A stretch of DNA of 15,514 nt from RYN-431 sp036388295. GTDB lineage: Bacteria; Planctomycetota; Phycisphaerae; Tepidisphaerales; Tepidisphaeraceae. Below the pieces are notes generated by a model. The model was given only the letters and a program-made list of their open reading frames with translations, did not search any database and was not told the DNA's origin. Positions within the stretch are counted from its first letter, which is position 1. Each line of letters begins with the position of its first letter. This document shows, piece after piece, positions 1 through 6,182 of the stretch. Where the stretch lies: assembly GCA_036388295.1 (NCBI GenBank), contig DASVSC010000263.1, positions 1 through 15,514 on the forward strand. Reading direction: 5' to 3'. The position numbers were made by a program, and so were the translations under genes.

Positions 1-84
1 ACCGCCCCGGCCTAGCCGCCGCTGCGGCGGTAGCACCGGCTCGACCAACGCCCAGTGCTCGTCCTTGAGCTCGTATCGTGCCAT
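1..84 (-). CDS. IS5-family (DUF4096-type) transposase, N-terminal fragment cut by the window edge
   Basis: Reading the minus strand from the ATG at 82-84 gives 28 in-frame codons that begin MARYELKDEHWALVEPVLPP and continue QRRLGRGG to the window edge. This matches the conserved start of IS5-family transposases of the DUF4096 type, whose usual pattern is Y-E-L-(T/S/K)-D-E-x-W-x-L-(I/V)-E-P-(L/V)-L-P-P. That N-terminal segment precedes the DDE catalytic domain, which would lie to the left of position 1 and cannot be seen. The family moves insertion sequences by cut-and-paste and duplicates a short YTAR or TNA target. The gene reads out of the window, so I cannot tell whether it is intact. The protein match is convincing despite its short length; the exact IS subgroup is not determined. 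Confidence 0.78.
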   Translation of the reverse strand, partial: MARYELKDEHWALVEPVLPPQRRLGRGG

Positions 85-120
85 GCCGCATCATAGAACG
101 ATCCGTCAGACAAAACCTAG
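85..120. mobile_element. Probable terminal segment of the IS element with candidate CTAG target
   Basis: The 32 bases upstream of the transposase ATG are probably the end of the insertion sequence. On the transposase strand they start GTTTTGTCTGACGGATCG (positions 116 back to 99), which has the look of a terminal repeat. They are followed outward by CTAG (117-120), which fits the YTAR target that many IS5-family elements duplicate. The other end of the element is outside the window, so neither the terminal repeat nor the target duplication can be confirmed. Confidence 0.35.
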
Positions 121-201
121 GGTGAGGGCTTACGACGAAAGATGCTACTGAATAAAGCGCCGGCCCACGCTCGGTGCGGCCCTGTCGAAGCCCTCACCCT
201 A
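118..201. repeat. 14-bp perfect inverted repeat flanking the IS end
   Basis: TAGGGTGAGGGCTT at 118-131 is repeated as its exact reverse complement at 188-201, with 56 bases between. The right copy runs straight into the CCCTCTCCCGG hairpin at 202-228. The left copy overlaps the proposed CTAG target of the IS element. It looks like a composite intergenic repeat into which the IS may have inserted. Confidence 0.6.
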
Positions 202-228
202 CCCTCTCCCGGCCATACCGGGAGAGGG
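202..228. repeat. CCCTCTCCCGG hairpin, 14 nt past the oxidoreductase stop
   Basis: An 11-bp perfect stem, CCCTCTCCCGG (202-212) with CCGGGAGAGGG (218-228), closes a 5-nt loop (ccata). It lies just downstream of the end of the minus-strand oxidoreductase gene, so it may end that transcript or protect its 3' end. No U-tract follows on either strand, so it is not a canonical intrinsic terminator. Related hairpins occur at 9915-9944 and 14384-14406. Confidence 0.7.
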
Positions 229-241
229 AAGCGCCGCATCG

Positions 242-1762
242 TCATTCGACTTTCGCCAAATCATCAGTGCTCGGCCCGATCAGCAGTTCGCCGGTGCAGG
301 TGAAGCGGCTGCCGTGGACGGGGCAGTCCCAGCTTTTTTCGACCGGGTTCCATTGCACGATGCCGCCAAGGTGCGGGCAGACGCTGGAGCATTGGTGGAC
401 CTGGCCCTGCTCGTCTTTGTAGACGGCTAATTTCTTCAGGCCCTGGCGCATCAGGCCGCCTTCGCCGGGCTTCAGGTCGTCGGGGGATTTGATGTCGCCG
501 GGCGTGACGTAGTCGATGTACTGGGCATTGGCGTTGAGGTCTTCCTTCAAGGCCTCACGGTTCATCAGGTGGCGGTTGGGGTCGTAGATCTTCACGTACG
601 GGTTCGGACGGCCGGCGATGAGGTCGCTGATGAGCTTCGCGCCGAGCGTGCCGTGGGTGAGGCCCATGCCGCTGTCGCCGGTGATGACGTAGACGTCGTC
701 GCCTTTGGTGGGGGCTTTGCCGATCACCCCGAGGCCGTCACTCGGTTCCTGCACCTGGCCGGACCAGCGGATGACTTCCTCGCCCGCCTGCGGGAAAACA
801 GTGCGGACCCATTTCGTGAGTTCGTCGAAGCGGTCTTCGCTCGCGCCGCGCTGGCCGGTTTTGTGGTCTTCGCCGCCGGTGATGAGCACGGTTTGGCCGT
901 TGTGCTGCGTGAGGCGCGTGTAGTGGTACGGGTCGTGCGTGTCCCAGTACAGCGCGTTCGGCACCGACCCTTCGAGGATGACGTGGCCGACCATGTACGT
1001 GCGGTAAGCGGCCTGCTTCAGGTAAATGCTCAGCCAGTCGTTGATCGGCGTGGGCGTGTTCGTGGCGACGACGATCGCCACCTTCGCCGTCAGCTTGCTG
1101 TTGTCGGCGAGCGTGACTGTCGGTGGCGTTTCTTTCTGTCGGCCGCTGGCGTCCATGACACGCGTGCCGGTGCGGAACTTCACGCCCCGCTTGGCCGCCG
1201 CTTTCGCCAGGCCGTCGAGGTATTTCGTCGGGTGAAAGATCGCCTGATGGCCGAAGCGAATGGCCCGGCCGGTCTTCACGCCGCCGGGGTTTTCCACCCA
1301 CGAAATGTTGTGTACCCCGCACCGCCGGGCGGCGGCATATTCGTCGTCCAGCTTCACGTCCGTCGGCGGCGGGCCGTCGAACAAGTAGGCGTCGACGCGC
1401 TTGAAGCCGCAGTCGATCTGCTCGTCGACCATGATCTGCTCGATCGTCAGGATAGCCCCGGCGTGGCTGTCGTGGGCCAGGCGGGCGGTGTCGGTGTCGT
1501 GCAGCTTTTCGACTTCGGTGAAACGGTCGTCGAGGATGCTGGCCAGGTGGGCGCTGGTGCGTTCCGACTGGCCACGGGCGATGGGCCCTTCGTCGATGAG
1601 CGTGACCGACCGGCCGTCGCCGGCCAGCAGATACGCGGCCGTCAGTCCGCTGATGCCCGCGCCGACGACGATGACGTCGGCCTCGCCGGCCCAGGGGGCT
1701 TCGGGCATCTGCGGTTCCACGTCGGACCAGATCGATTGCGTGCGGCCGTCTTCGGGTTTCAT
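242..1762 (-). CDS. FAD-dependent oxidoreductase with C-terminal Rieske [2Fe-2S] domain
   Basis: This 506-residue protein joins two modules. The N-terminal part is a DAO-type (D-amino-acid oxidase/glycine oxidase-like) FAD domain. Its dinucleotide-binding motif GAGISG is at residues 34-39, after a hydrophobic strand, with an acidic strand end (LIDEG, 55-59). The last 60 residues form a Rieske domain with ligands C462-x-H464 and C480-x-x-H483 and the usual 15-residue spacing. The FAD part would oxidise an amine or amino-acid-like substrate, and the Rieske cluster would pass electrons on. The length and domain order match the B. subtilis YhfW type. The substrate is unknown. No signal peptide is visible, so it is probably cytoplasmic. 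It is a single gene with a hairpin after its stop, and no good Shine-Dalgarno sequence precedes the ATG. Confidence 0.9.
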   Translation of the reverse strand: MKPEDGRTQSIWSDVEPQMPEAPWAGEADVIVVGAGISGLTAAYLLAGDGRSVTLIDEGPIARGQSERTSAHLASILDDRFTEVEKLHDTDTARLAHDSHAGAILTIEQIMVDEQIDCGFKRVDAYLFDGPPPTDVKLDDEYAAARRCGVHNISWVENPGGVKTGRAIRFGHQAIFHPTKYLDGLAKAAAKRGVKFRTGTRVMDASGRQKETPPTVTLADNSKLTAKVAIVVATNTPTPINDWLSIYLKQAAYRTYMVGHVILEGSVPNALYWDTHDPYHYTRLTQHNGQTVLITGGEDHKTGQRGASEDRFDELTKWVRTVFPQAGEEVIRWSGQVQEPSDGLGVIGKAPTKGDDVYVITGDSGMGLTHGTLGAKLISDLIAGRPNPYVKIYDPNRHLMNREALKEDLNANAQYIDYVTPGDIKSPDDLKPGEGGLMRQGLKKLAVYKDEQGQVHQCSSVCPHLGGIVQWNPVEKSWDCPVHGSRFTCTGELLIGPSTDDLAKVE

Positions 1763-1821
1763 GGGCGATGGTACGCCGCGGGGTGGACGGGTTGAGATGA
1801 ATAAGCGTTCAGGCGCGGCGG

Positions 1822-1932
1822 GTTGATCGGTTGAACGGTTGATGAGTTGATCGGTGACCGGCTGACGCTCGCAGCGCCCCTGCGACCGTCAGCGCGCCAC
1901 GCATCAACCGTTCAACCGATCAACTTATCAAC
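1822..1932. repeat. Structured octamer repeat element, copy A (GTTGATNN arrays in inverted arms)
   Basis: The left arm has four tandem 8-bp units: GTTGATCG (1822), GTTGAACG (1830), GTTGATGA (1838) and GTTGATCG (1846). Next come GTGACCGG (1854-1861) and a 39-base core (1862-1900) ending CGCGCCAC. The right arm has four complementary units: GCATCAAC (1901), CGTTCAAC (1909), CGATCAAC (1917) and TTATCAAC (1925). The region can fold into one long hairpin. The centre holds its own stem, GCTGACG (1861-1867) with CGTCAGC (1887-1893), extended by TCGCA (1869-1873) with TGCGA (1881-1885). It lies between the divergent oxidoreductase and Dabb genes. A second copy is at 3536-3654. Confidence 0.85.
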
Positions 1933-1973
1933 CGCCCTTCAATCCGATACGCTTCCCGGCCGGAGACCCACCC

Positions 1974-2273
1974 ATGTTCGTTCATTTCGTTTTGTTCTGG
2001 ATGAAGCCCGACGCCCCCGCCGCCCACCAGGAGCAGCTGTTGGCCGACTGTCATGGGCTGCTGGCGAAAGTGCCCGGCCTCACATTCTTCGACGCCGGCC
2101 GCCCCGCGATGACGCCGCGCGAGGTCGTCGACAACAGCTACCACGTCGGCCTGCTCACCGTCTTCGCCGACAAGGCCGCCCACGACGTCTACCAGACGCA
2201 CCCGCTGCACCTGGAGTTCATCGAACGGAACAAGGCGAACTGGGAACGGGTGAAGATTTACGACTTCGTGTGA
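1974..2273 (+). CDS. Dabb-family (stress-responsive alpha/beta barrel) small protein
   Basis: This 99-residue protein matches the Dabb fold, a dimeric ferredoxin-like alpha/beta barrel. The family marks are visible: an opening strand FVHFVLFWMK (2-11), a middle stretch ending in the strand YHVGLLTVFAD, the helix start AHDVYQTHPLHLEFI with its H-P-x-H pattern, and a final VKIYDFV strand. Members range from plant stress proteins to small bacterial enzymes such as polyketide cyclases, so the reaction cannot be assigned. The start is supported by GGAG at 1962-1965, 8 bases before the ATG. The gene is alone on the plus strand, downstream of repeat element A, and converges on the next gene with only 20 bases between the two stops. 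Confidence 0.88.
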   Translation: MFVHFVLFWMKPDAPAAHQEQLLADCHGLLAKVPGLTFFDAGRPAMTPREVVDNSYHVGLLTVFADKAAHDVYQTHPLHLEFIERNKANWERVKIYDFV

Positions 2274-2293
2274 TGCCGTGTACCGTCCGGCGA

Positions 2294-2653
2294 CTACCAC
2301 GTCGCGGCGAAGCGCGTGACCGAAAACGCCAGCGAGAACAGGTAGGCGTCGGTCCAGCTTTCGATAAAGCGGTCCTTGCCGTTCCCCGCGTACCGCCAGC
2401 GGGAGAACGCGCGGATCAAGTACGCGACGACCACCGGCACGATCAGGATGTAAAGCACGCGGGCCAGTGGCCACGGGATGATCGGGTTCGGCAACAGCAG
2501 CGTGCTCGCCCACCCCAGGCCGGCCCCGGCGCCAAGAAGCACGACGACTTCAACCGTCCGCCGGTTCGCCAATTCCGGCAAGTTCCCGATCAACCCTTCG
2601 ACGACCACGTTCACCACGATCTCGGCGACCAGCTCGAATAAGAACTCCAGCAT
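2294..2653 (-). CDS. Small hypothetical membrane protein
   Basis: I do not recognise this 119-residue protein. It begins with an amphipathic or hydrophobic helix (MLEFLFELVAEIVVNVVVEG). It then has a Gly/Ala-rich membrane segment at about residues 34-54 and a second at about 62-82, which ends in basic RAFSRWR. A weaker hydrophobic stretch, AYLFSLAFSV, lies at 103-112. The product is therefore probably an inner-membrane protein with two or three spans. It is 35 bases downstream of the VOC protein on the same strand, so the two are likely co-transcribed. A purine-rich GGGGGAAA just before the ATG could act as a ribosome-binding site. The codon pattern looks genuine, with GC-rich third positions. 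Confidence 0.7.
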   Translation of the reverse strand: MLEFLFELVAEIVVNVVVEGLIGNLPELANRRTVEVVVLLGAGAGLGWASTLLLPNPIIPWPLARVLYILIVPVVVAYLIRAFSRWRYAGNGKDRFIESWTDAYLFSLAFSVTRFAATW

Positions 2654-2688
2654 CGTTTCCCCCGGTCATGAACTCGGCGCGGCCCGAA

Positions 2689-3513
2689 TCACTTCGCTAG
2701 GGTTGCCACCAGCCGCCACACGACGTGCGGGCTGAACGCGCGGGCGAAGCCTTTGTTGAACTCGGCGACGATGGCGTCGAAGCGGTCGGTGTACGGCAGG
2801 CGGTCGCGCTTGCCGACGTCGGGGCCGAGCAGGTCGCGCAGGCGTTTTTTGTCGGCCGGGTCCAGCGGCGGCGGTTTGCTGACGGCGACGCCGAGCTTGG
2901 GCAGTTTCCCGGCCTTGCGGAGCGTGAGCAGCTGCCGCCAGACGGCGGCGTGGTCGGGCTTGTTCTGCTTGAACTGCCGGGCGTACAGCGAATGCAAACG
3001 CTCGAAGTGCGGCGTGTACGGCAAGTCGTCGGCCGTACGGCCGATCTTTTCGTAGACCGTGATCAGCGCGGCGCGGTCGCCGGCGGCGTCGGCGGGCGGG
3101 GCGTCATCGAACAACGCGCCGTTGGCGGCGGACGCGGCCGGTGCGCCGGCGGCACGGGTCGGCGTCTCGCCGCGGTCGGCCAGGCTCAGGACGTGGCCGA
3201 ACGGGTCGCGGATCGTCGCGCGGTGGCCGCGGCCGCTGGGCTTGGGCGTGGTCAGGAACGTCAGGCCCAGTTCGTCGCGCCGGTCGTACAACGCCTGCAC
3301 GTCGTCGACGCCCAGCACCACTTCCACCTCCGGCCGCTGGCGATCGTCGTGCAGCACCAGTTCGGTTTCGCCGCCGGTGAAGCGCAGCGCTGCCGCGTGG
3401 CCGGTCTGGCGGTCCAGCTTCAGGCCCAGCGTGTCGGTGTAGAACCGGGCGGCGGCGGTGATGTTGTCGACCCGCATCAGAATGCGGTCGACGGATTTCA
3501 GCAGCGGCGGCAT
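2689..3513 (-). CDS. VOC/glyoxalase-fold protein with duplicated C-terminal module
   Basis: Residues 6-113 of 274 form a vicinal-oxygen-chelate (glyoxalase/bleomycin-resistance) domain. Visible marks are NITAAARFYTDTLGLKL (17-33), the strand TELVLHDD (50-57) and the closing IRDPFGHVLSLAD (101-113). The usual metal-binding histidine in the first strand is not obvious (ILMRVDN, 11-17), so metal-dependent catalysis is uncertain. An Ala/Pro-rich linker (about 114-147) follows. Then come two copies of an unrecognised module: LPYTPHFERLHSLYARQF (164-181) with VWRQLLTLRKAGKLPKLG (191-208), and LPYTDRFDAIVAEFNKGF (239-256) with VWRLVATLAK (265-274). The basic helical modules could bind nucleic acid or protein, but nothing proves it. 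The gene is probably in an operon with the small membrane gene downstream. Confidence 0.85.
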   Translation of the reverse strand: MPPLLKSVDRILMRVDNITAAARFYTDTLGLKLDRQTGHAAALRFTGGETELVLHDDRQRPEVEVVLGVDDVQALYDRRDELGLTFLTTPKPSGRGHRATIRDPFGHVLSLADRGETPTRAAGAPAASAANGALFDDAPPADAAGDRAALITVYEKIGRTADDLPYTPHFERLHSLYARQFKQNKPDHAAVWRQLLTLRKAGKLPKLGVAVSKPPPLDPADKKRLRDLLGPDVGKRDRLPYTDRFDAIVAEFNKGFARAFSPHVVWRLVATLAK

Positions 3514-3535
3514 GACGGAAGTGTAGCGGAAAAAA

Positions 3536-3654
3536 GTTGATGAGTTGATCGGTTGAGGGGTTGATCCGTGGCCGGCTCACGCGCGGGAGAGCCTCGCGGA
3601 CCTCAACGCGCCACGGATCTACCTATCAACCGATCAACCGATCAACTCCTCAAG
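3536..3654. repeat. Structured octamer repeat element, copy B
   Basis: This has the same architecture as the element at 1822-1932. Left units are GTTGATGA (3536), GTTGATCG (3544), GTTGAGGG (3552) and GTTGATCC (3560). GTGGCCGG (3568-3575) follows, then a 39-base core (3576-3614) that also ends CGCGCCAC. Right units are GGATCTAC (3615), CTATCAAC (3623), CGATCAAC (3631 and 3639) and a decayed TCCTCAAG (3647). GATCCGTGGC (3563-3572) pairs perfectly with GCCACGGATC (3610-3619). The right end overlaps the stop codon of the flippase-like gene, which ends at 3650. The element sits between that gene and the VOC gene on the same strand. Confidence 0.85.
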
Positions 3655-5017
3655 CCGCCACCGGCGTCGCCGCCAGGTCTTCTTGTTCGGCGACGGTCGG
3701 CGCGTGGTAGCCGCCGCGTAGCACGAACAGGCCGCCGACGAGGTTCCAGAAGACGGCCACCAGGCGGATCGACAGCGTCAGCGCCAGCGCCTGGTTCAGC
3801 GTCGCCCCCTGCTGGCGGGTGAAGTAGTAGGCGAACGCCTCCATCACGCCGACGCCCTGCGGGCTGATCGGGATCGCCCCCGCCAGCACCACGACCGGCA
3901 CGACGATAAAGTAGTACCCGGCCGACAACGGCAGGCCGAACGCCTGGCCGGCGAGCATGGCGCTGACGATCGTCGTCAGATGCACCGGCAGCGTGATCAG
4001 GATCGCCCAGGCGATCAGCCCCGGCCGCTGCCGGTAGGCGTGCATCACGTGCATGATCTTGCGCAGATGGCCGAACGCCGCCGATTTGGCGAAGCGGTCG
4101 ACGCGCGTGATCTGCCGGCGCACCACCGGCGTGTACAGCAACAGCAGACCGACCGCGGCCATGACCAGAATCGCGACGGCCCCGAGCGCGACGCGTCGGC
4201 AGGCGCGGGTGACCGGGTCGTTCGGGTCGGCCGCCCGGGCCCATTGCAGGCCCGCCATGGTGCCGCCGAGCAGGATCAGGGTGATCAGGCCCAGCACGCG
4301 GTCGACGACCACGCTCATCACCGCGCCGGTTTTGTGGTCCGGCGCGTGTCGGGCGGCGTAGTACGCCTTCAGCACGTCGCCGCCGGTGCTGCCGGGCATG
4401 AACGTGTTGTAGAACGCGCCGACCATGTTCAGCACGAACGCCCGGCCGAAGGTCAACGCGATGCCCAGCACGCCGAGCAAGCGCCGCCAGCGAATGGTCG
4501 TGAACAAGAACGGCAGCGGCGCGACGATGAGCGCCCAGGCCAGCTTTTCCGAATCGGCGTTGCGCAACATCGTCCGAATGCCCTGCTGCACGCGCGGCTG
4601 CGGCACGTCGAGCTTGAACCCGCCGGCCACGTCGCCAGGGCCGATGAATCGGCCCCGCCCATCGGGGTCTTTGATGAGCAGCGAATAAACCGACGGCTGG
4701 TGATTGATGTCGCCGAACAGACGCATGCCCAGCAGCGGCACGGTCCGGCCGTCGACCAGCTGTACGGTTTTGCGGTCCGGCCCGTTCACGACACGTTCAC
4801 TTGCGACGGTCAACGGCTCGCCGTCGGTGCGGATGGTGAACGCCGGCGCGTCCTCCGCCGCCGGCCGGGCCAGCACGCGGTCGGTCGGCAGGTCGCGGTC
4901 GTCCAGCAGCAAAACGCGGTCGTACAGGTGCAGGTTGCTGACGACCCAGGCCACGCCCAGGACCGCGATCACCCAACGTGCTAACGATCCTGCGATCCGC
5001 CCGGCCTTCGATTTCAT
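3650..5017 (-). CDS. Lysylphosphatidylglycerol synthase TM-region/UPF0104 flippase-like membrane protein
   Basis: This 455-residue protein belongs to the multi-span family named after the membrane part of MprF, whose members are thought to move or flip lipids. Diagnostic motifs are FYNTFMPGSTGGDVLKAYY (202-220) and IPISPQGVGVMEA (382-394). Membrane segments lie at about 11-27, 160-176, 180-203, 234-252, 276-296, 335-357, 366-386 and 410-434. The oddity is the first loop: after the N-terminal span, about 125 residues (roughly 30-155) form a soluble, beta-rich insert before the conserved core starts. Family members normally have only a short loop there. The insert probably faces the periplasm. 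The gene lies downstream of the 87-residue coiled-coil gene on the same strand, with a palindromic repeat in the gap. Lipid specificity is unknown. Confidence 0.85.
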   Translation of the reverse strand: MKSKAGRIAGSLARWVIAVLGVAWVVSNLHLYDRVLLLDDRDLPTDRVLARPAAEDAPAFTIRTDGEPLTVASERVVNGPDRKTVQLVDGRTVPLLGMRLFGDINHQPSVYSLLIKDPDGRGRFIGPGDVAGGFKLDVPQPRVQQGIRTMLRNADSEKLAWALIVAPLPFLFTTIRWRRLLGVLGIALTFGRAFVLNMVGAFYNTFMPGSTGGDVLKAYYAARHAPDHKTGAVMSVVVDRVLGLITLILLGGTMAGLQWARAADPNDPVTRACRRVALGAVAILVMAAVGLLLLYTPVVRRQITRVDRFAKSAAFGHLRKIMHVMHAYRQRPGLIAWAILITLPVHLTTIVSAMLAGQAFGLPLSAGYYFIVVPVVVLAGAIPISPQGVGVMEAFAYYFTRQQGATLNQALALTLSIRLVAVFWNLVGGLFVLRGGYHAPTVAEQEDLAATPVAA

Positions 5018-5088
5018 GCGGGCCGGATTGTGAGGGCAAACGCGATCGTTGCCAAGTTAGGTCGTGTCGGACAGATCAACGCTTGGCC

Positions 5089-5143
5089 GTAGGGCGGGCA
5101 CTGCCCGCCGTTTCTGCCCGGCGGCGGGCAGTGCCCGCCCTAC
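5089..5143. repeat. GTAGGGCGGGCACTGCCCGCC double palindrome
   Basis: Two 22-nt arms (5089-5110 and 5122-5143) are exact reverse complements, separated by an 11-nt loop. Within each arm, GGCGGGCA and TGCCCGCC are themselves complementary around a single central base. The region can therefore form either one long hairpin or a cruciform of two small ones. It lies between the flippase-like gene and the 87-residue coiled-coil gene. From memory, strings of this type are common dispersed repeats in planctomycetes and some other bacteria; I could not search. Confidence 0.85.
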
Positions 5144-5201
5144 AAGAGCGGCTCTCAACTTGTGTTCGGAATTCACGGCTTCCGCCGCGATGCCTGCCGT
5201 G

Positions 5202-5465
5202 TTACTGCCCGCCCGATTGCTGCAGCATGCGCCGCAGGTACTGGTTTTCCCGCCGCGTGGCTTCCAGGTCGAACACCAGGTACTTGATGCTCAGCCGCAG
5301 CGAGTCGAGCGATTCCTGCAGGCCGCTGACGGTCCGGCGGAGGCGTTCGTGGCGCAAACGGGTTTCGTCTGCCAGCTTCTGGACCTTCTCGCGTTCCTCG
5401 GGCGGCAGCGTCGAGATTTCACCGAGGAGGTCGCGCAGCTTGGTCTGAAAGTCCGCTTCGTTCAT
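5202..5465 (-). CDS. Small coiled-coil protein of unknown function
   Basis: This 87-residue, highly charged protein is predicted to be almost entirely helical. Residues 20-80 carry a heptad-like Leu/Ile pattern (LPPEEREKVQKLADETRLRH, then LQESLDSLRLSIKYLVFDLE and RRENQYLRRMLQ), so a coiled-coil dimer is likely. It has no membrane segment and no catalytic motif. I recall very similar small proteins in many planctomycete genomes, particularly the stretch SIKYLVFDLEATRRENQYLR, but no function is known to me. The start is supported by AGGAT about 10 bases upstream of the ATG. It is the first gene of a minus-strand run that continues with the flippase-like gene after a gap of about 180 bases. It is divergent from the 5654 gene, with 188 bases between the starts. 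Confidence 0.82.
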   Translation of the reverse strand: MNEADFQTKLRDLLGEISTLPPEEREKVQKLADETRLRHERLRRTVSGLQESLDSLRLSIKYLVFDLEATRRENQYLRRMLQQSGGQ

Positions 5466-5630
5466 GGCTGATCCTGCAAGTCGTAGAAGTGCCCGGCCCC
5501 TAGCCGGCGCTCCGATGAGTTTGACACAGAAAATGTCGCCGGGCGGCGGCGGACGAACAACAAGTCACCCGGCTGTCGACAACGGCCTTGGCGCTGCGTG
5601 GCGGCCGCGGGTTTTATCGGTCGCACCGGG

Positions 5631-5636
5631 TATACT
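5631..5636 (+). promoter_or_regulatory. Candidate -10 box (TATACT) for the 5654 gene
   Basis: TATACT at 5631-5636 is close to the sigma-70 -10 consensus and lies 17 bases before the chosen ATG. It stands out in a very GC-rich stretch. No convincing -35 hexamer is found 16-18 bases further upstream. Elsewhere the 188-base divergent gap (5466-5653) shows only a TTGACA at 5521 that has no matching -10. Confidence 0.3.
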
Positions 5637-5653
5637 GCCTGTGCGGCCCACCG

Positions 5654-6142
5654 ATGAGCGATTCCGACGCCCCAACCCCGCCGCGCCCCGCCCCGGCCAG
5701 TTCAAAGCCGTCCGCCCGTCCGTCGAGGCCGCAGATCGAACGCCCGACGTCCGGCAACGCCCGCCCGGTGCGGCCCGGCGGCGGGCGGGCGAAAGCCACG
5801 GATTGGCCGGCCGTGGAGGAACTGCCGGCCGAGCCAATCATCGCCGATACCCTGCTGATCGCCCCGCCGCCGACGCCGGCCATCAAACCGAAGCCGCCGC
5901 GTGTGGCCGTGTACGGTTCGGCGTTCGTCCGCCAGACGCTGCTGCCGCCGTGCGCGGTGCTGGGCGTCGGCCTGTTGGGCCTGGGCGTCGCCTATTTCCT
6001 TCAACCGCCCGATGCGGCCCTGCGGCAGGTGCCGCCGGGCGTTCCCGTCACCCTTCTAGCCGTCGGCGCGGTGGCCCTGGCGTGTGCCGTCGGCCTCGCG
6101 CGGTCGCTTCGCCGCATTGACTCACCCGGCGCGGATTCCTAG
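5654..6142 (+). CDS. Proline-rich two-span membrane protein of unknown function
   Basis: I do not recognise this 162-residue protein. Residues 1-85 are low-complexity, rich in Pro, Ala, Arg and Ser, and probably disordered. Two membrane segments follow, at about 96-116 (LPPCAVLGVGLLGLGVAYFL) and 129-150 (VPVTLLAVGAVALACAVGLA). The chain ends in a short basic tail, RSLRRIDSPGADS. An in-frame ATG at 5588 would add 22 residues. I prefer 5654 because the extension is Cys/Arg/Tyr-rich junk that reads through the candidate -10 box. The layout, with a disordered cytoplasmic arm on a two-helix hairpin, suggests a scaffold or envelope accessory role, but nothing shows it. The thioredoxin gene begins 40 bases after the stop. 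Confidence 0.72.
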   Translation: MSDSDAPTPPRPAPASSKPSARPSRPQIERPTSGNARPVRPGGGRAKATDWPAVEELPAEPIIADTLLIAPPPTPAIKPKPPRVAVYGSAFVRQTLLPPCAVLGVGLLGLGVAYFLQPPDAALRQVPPGVPVTLLAVGAVALACAVGLARSLRRIDSPGADS

Positions 6143-6167
6143 CATCGAAGGGGTCTGAAAACCCCAC

Positions 6168-6172
6168 AGGAG
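6168..6172 (+). promoter_or_regulatory. Ribosome-binding site of the thioredoxin gene
   Basis: AGGAG sits 10 bases upstream of the ATG at 6183 and fixes the start of the thioredoxin gene. Just before it, GGGG and CCCC (about 6150-6165) flank TCTGAAAA and could form a small hairpin near the ribosome-binding site. Confidence 0.7.
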
Positions 6173-6182
6173 TACATCCCAT

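Noticed and set aside
569..1795. A 408-codon open frame antisense to the oxidoreductase
   Set aside because: Its composition is Val/Arg/Ala/Asp-rich, as expected for an antisense shadow. The minus strand has clear FAD and Rieske motifs.
1822..3654. The octamer arrays as a CRISPR array
   Set aside because: Units are 8 bp, contiguous and without spacers, and the arms are inverted. There are no cas genes.
3980..4984. A 334-codon open frame antisense to the flippase-like gene
   Set aside because: His/Gln/Arg-rich shadow translation with no fold. The opposite strand has family motifs and membrane segments.
5521..5526. TTGACA as a -35 box in the divergent gap
   Set aside because: No -10-like hexamer occurs 16-18 bases downstream on the plus strand, where the sequence is GC only.
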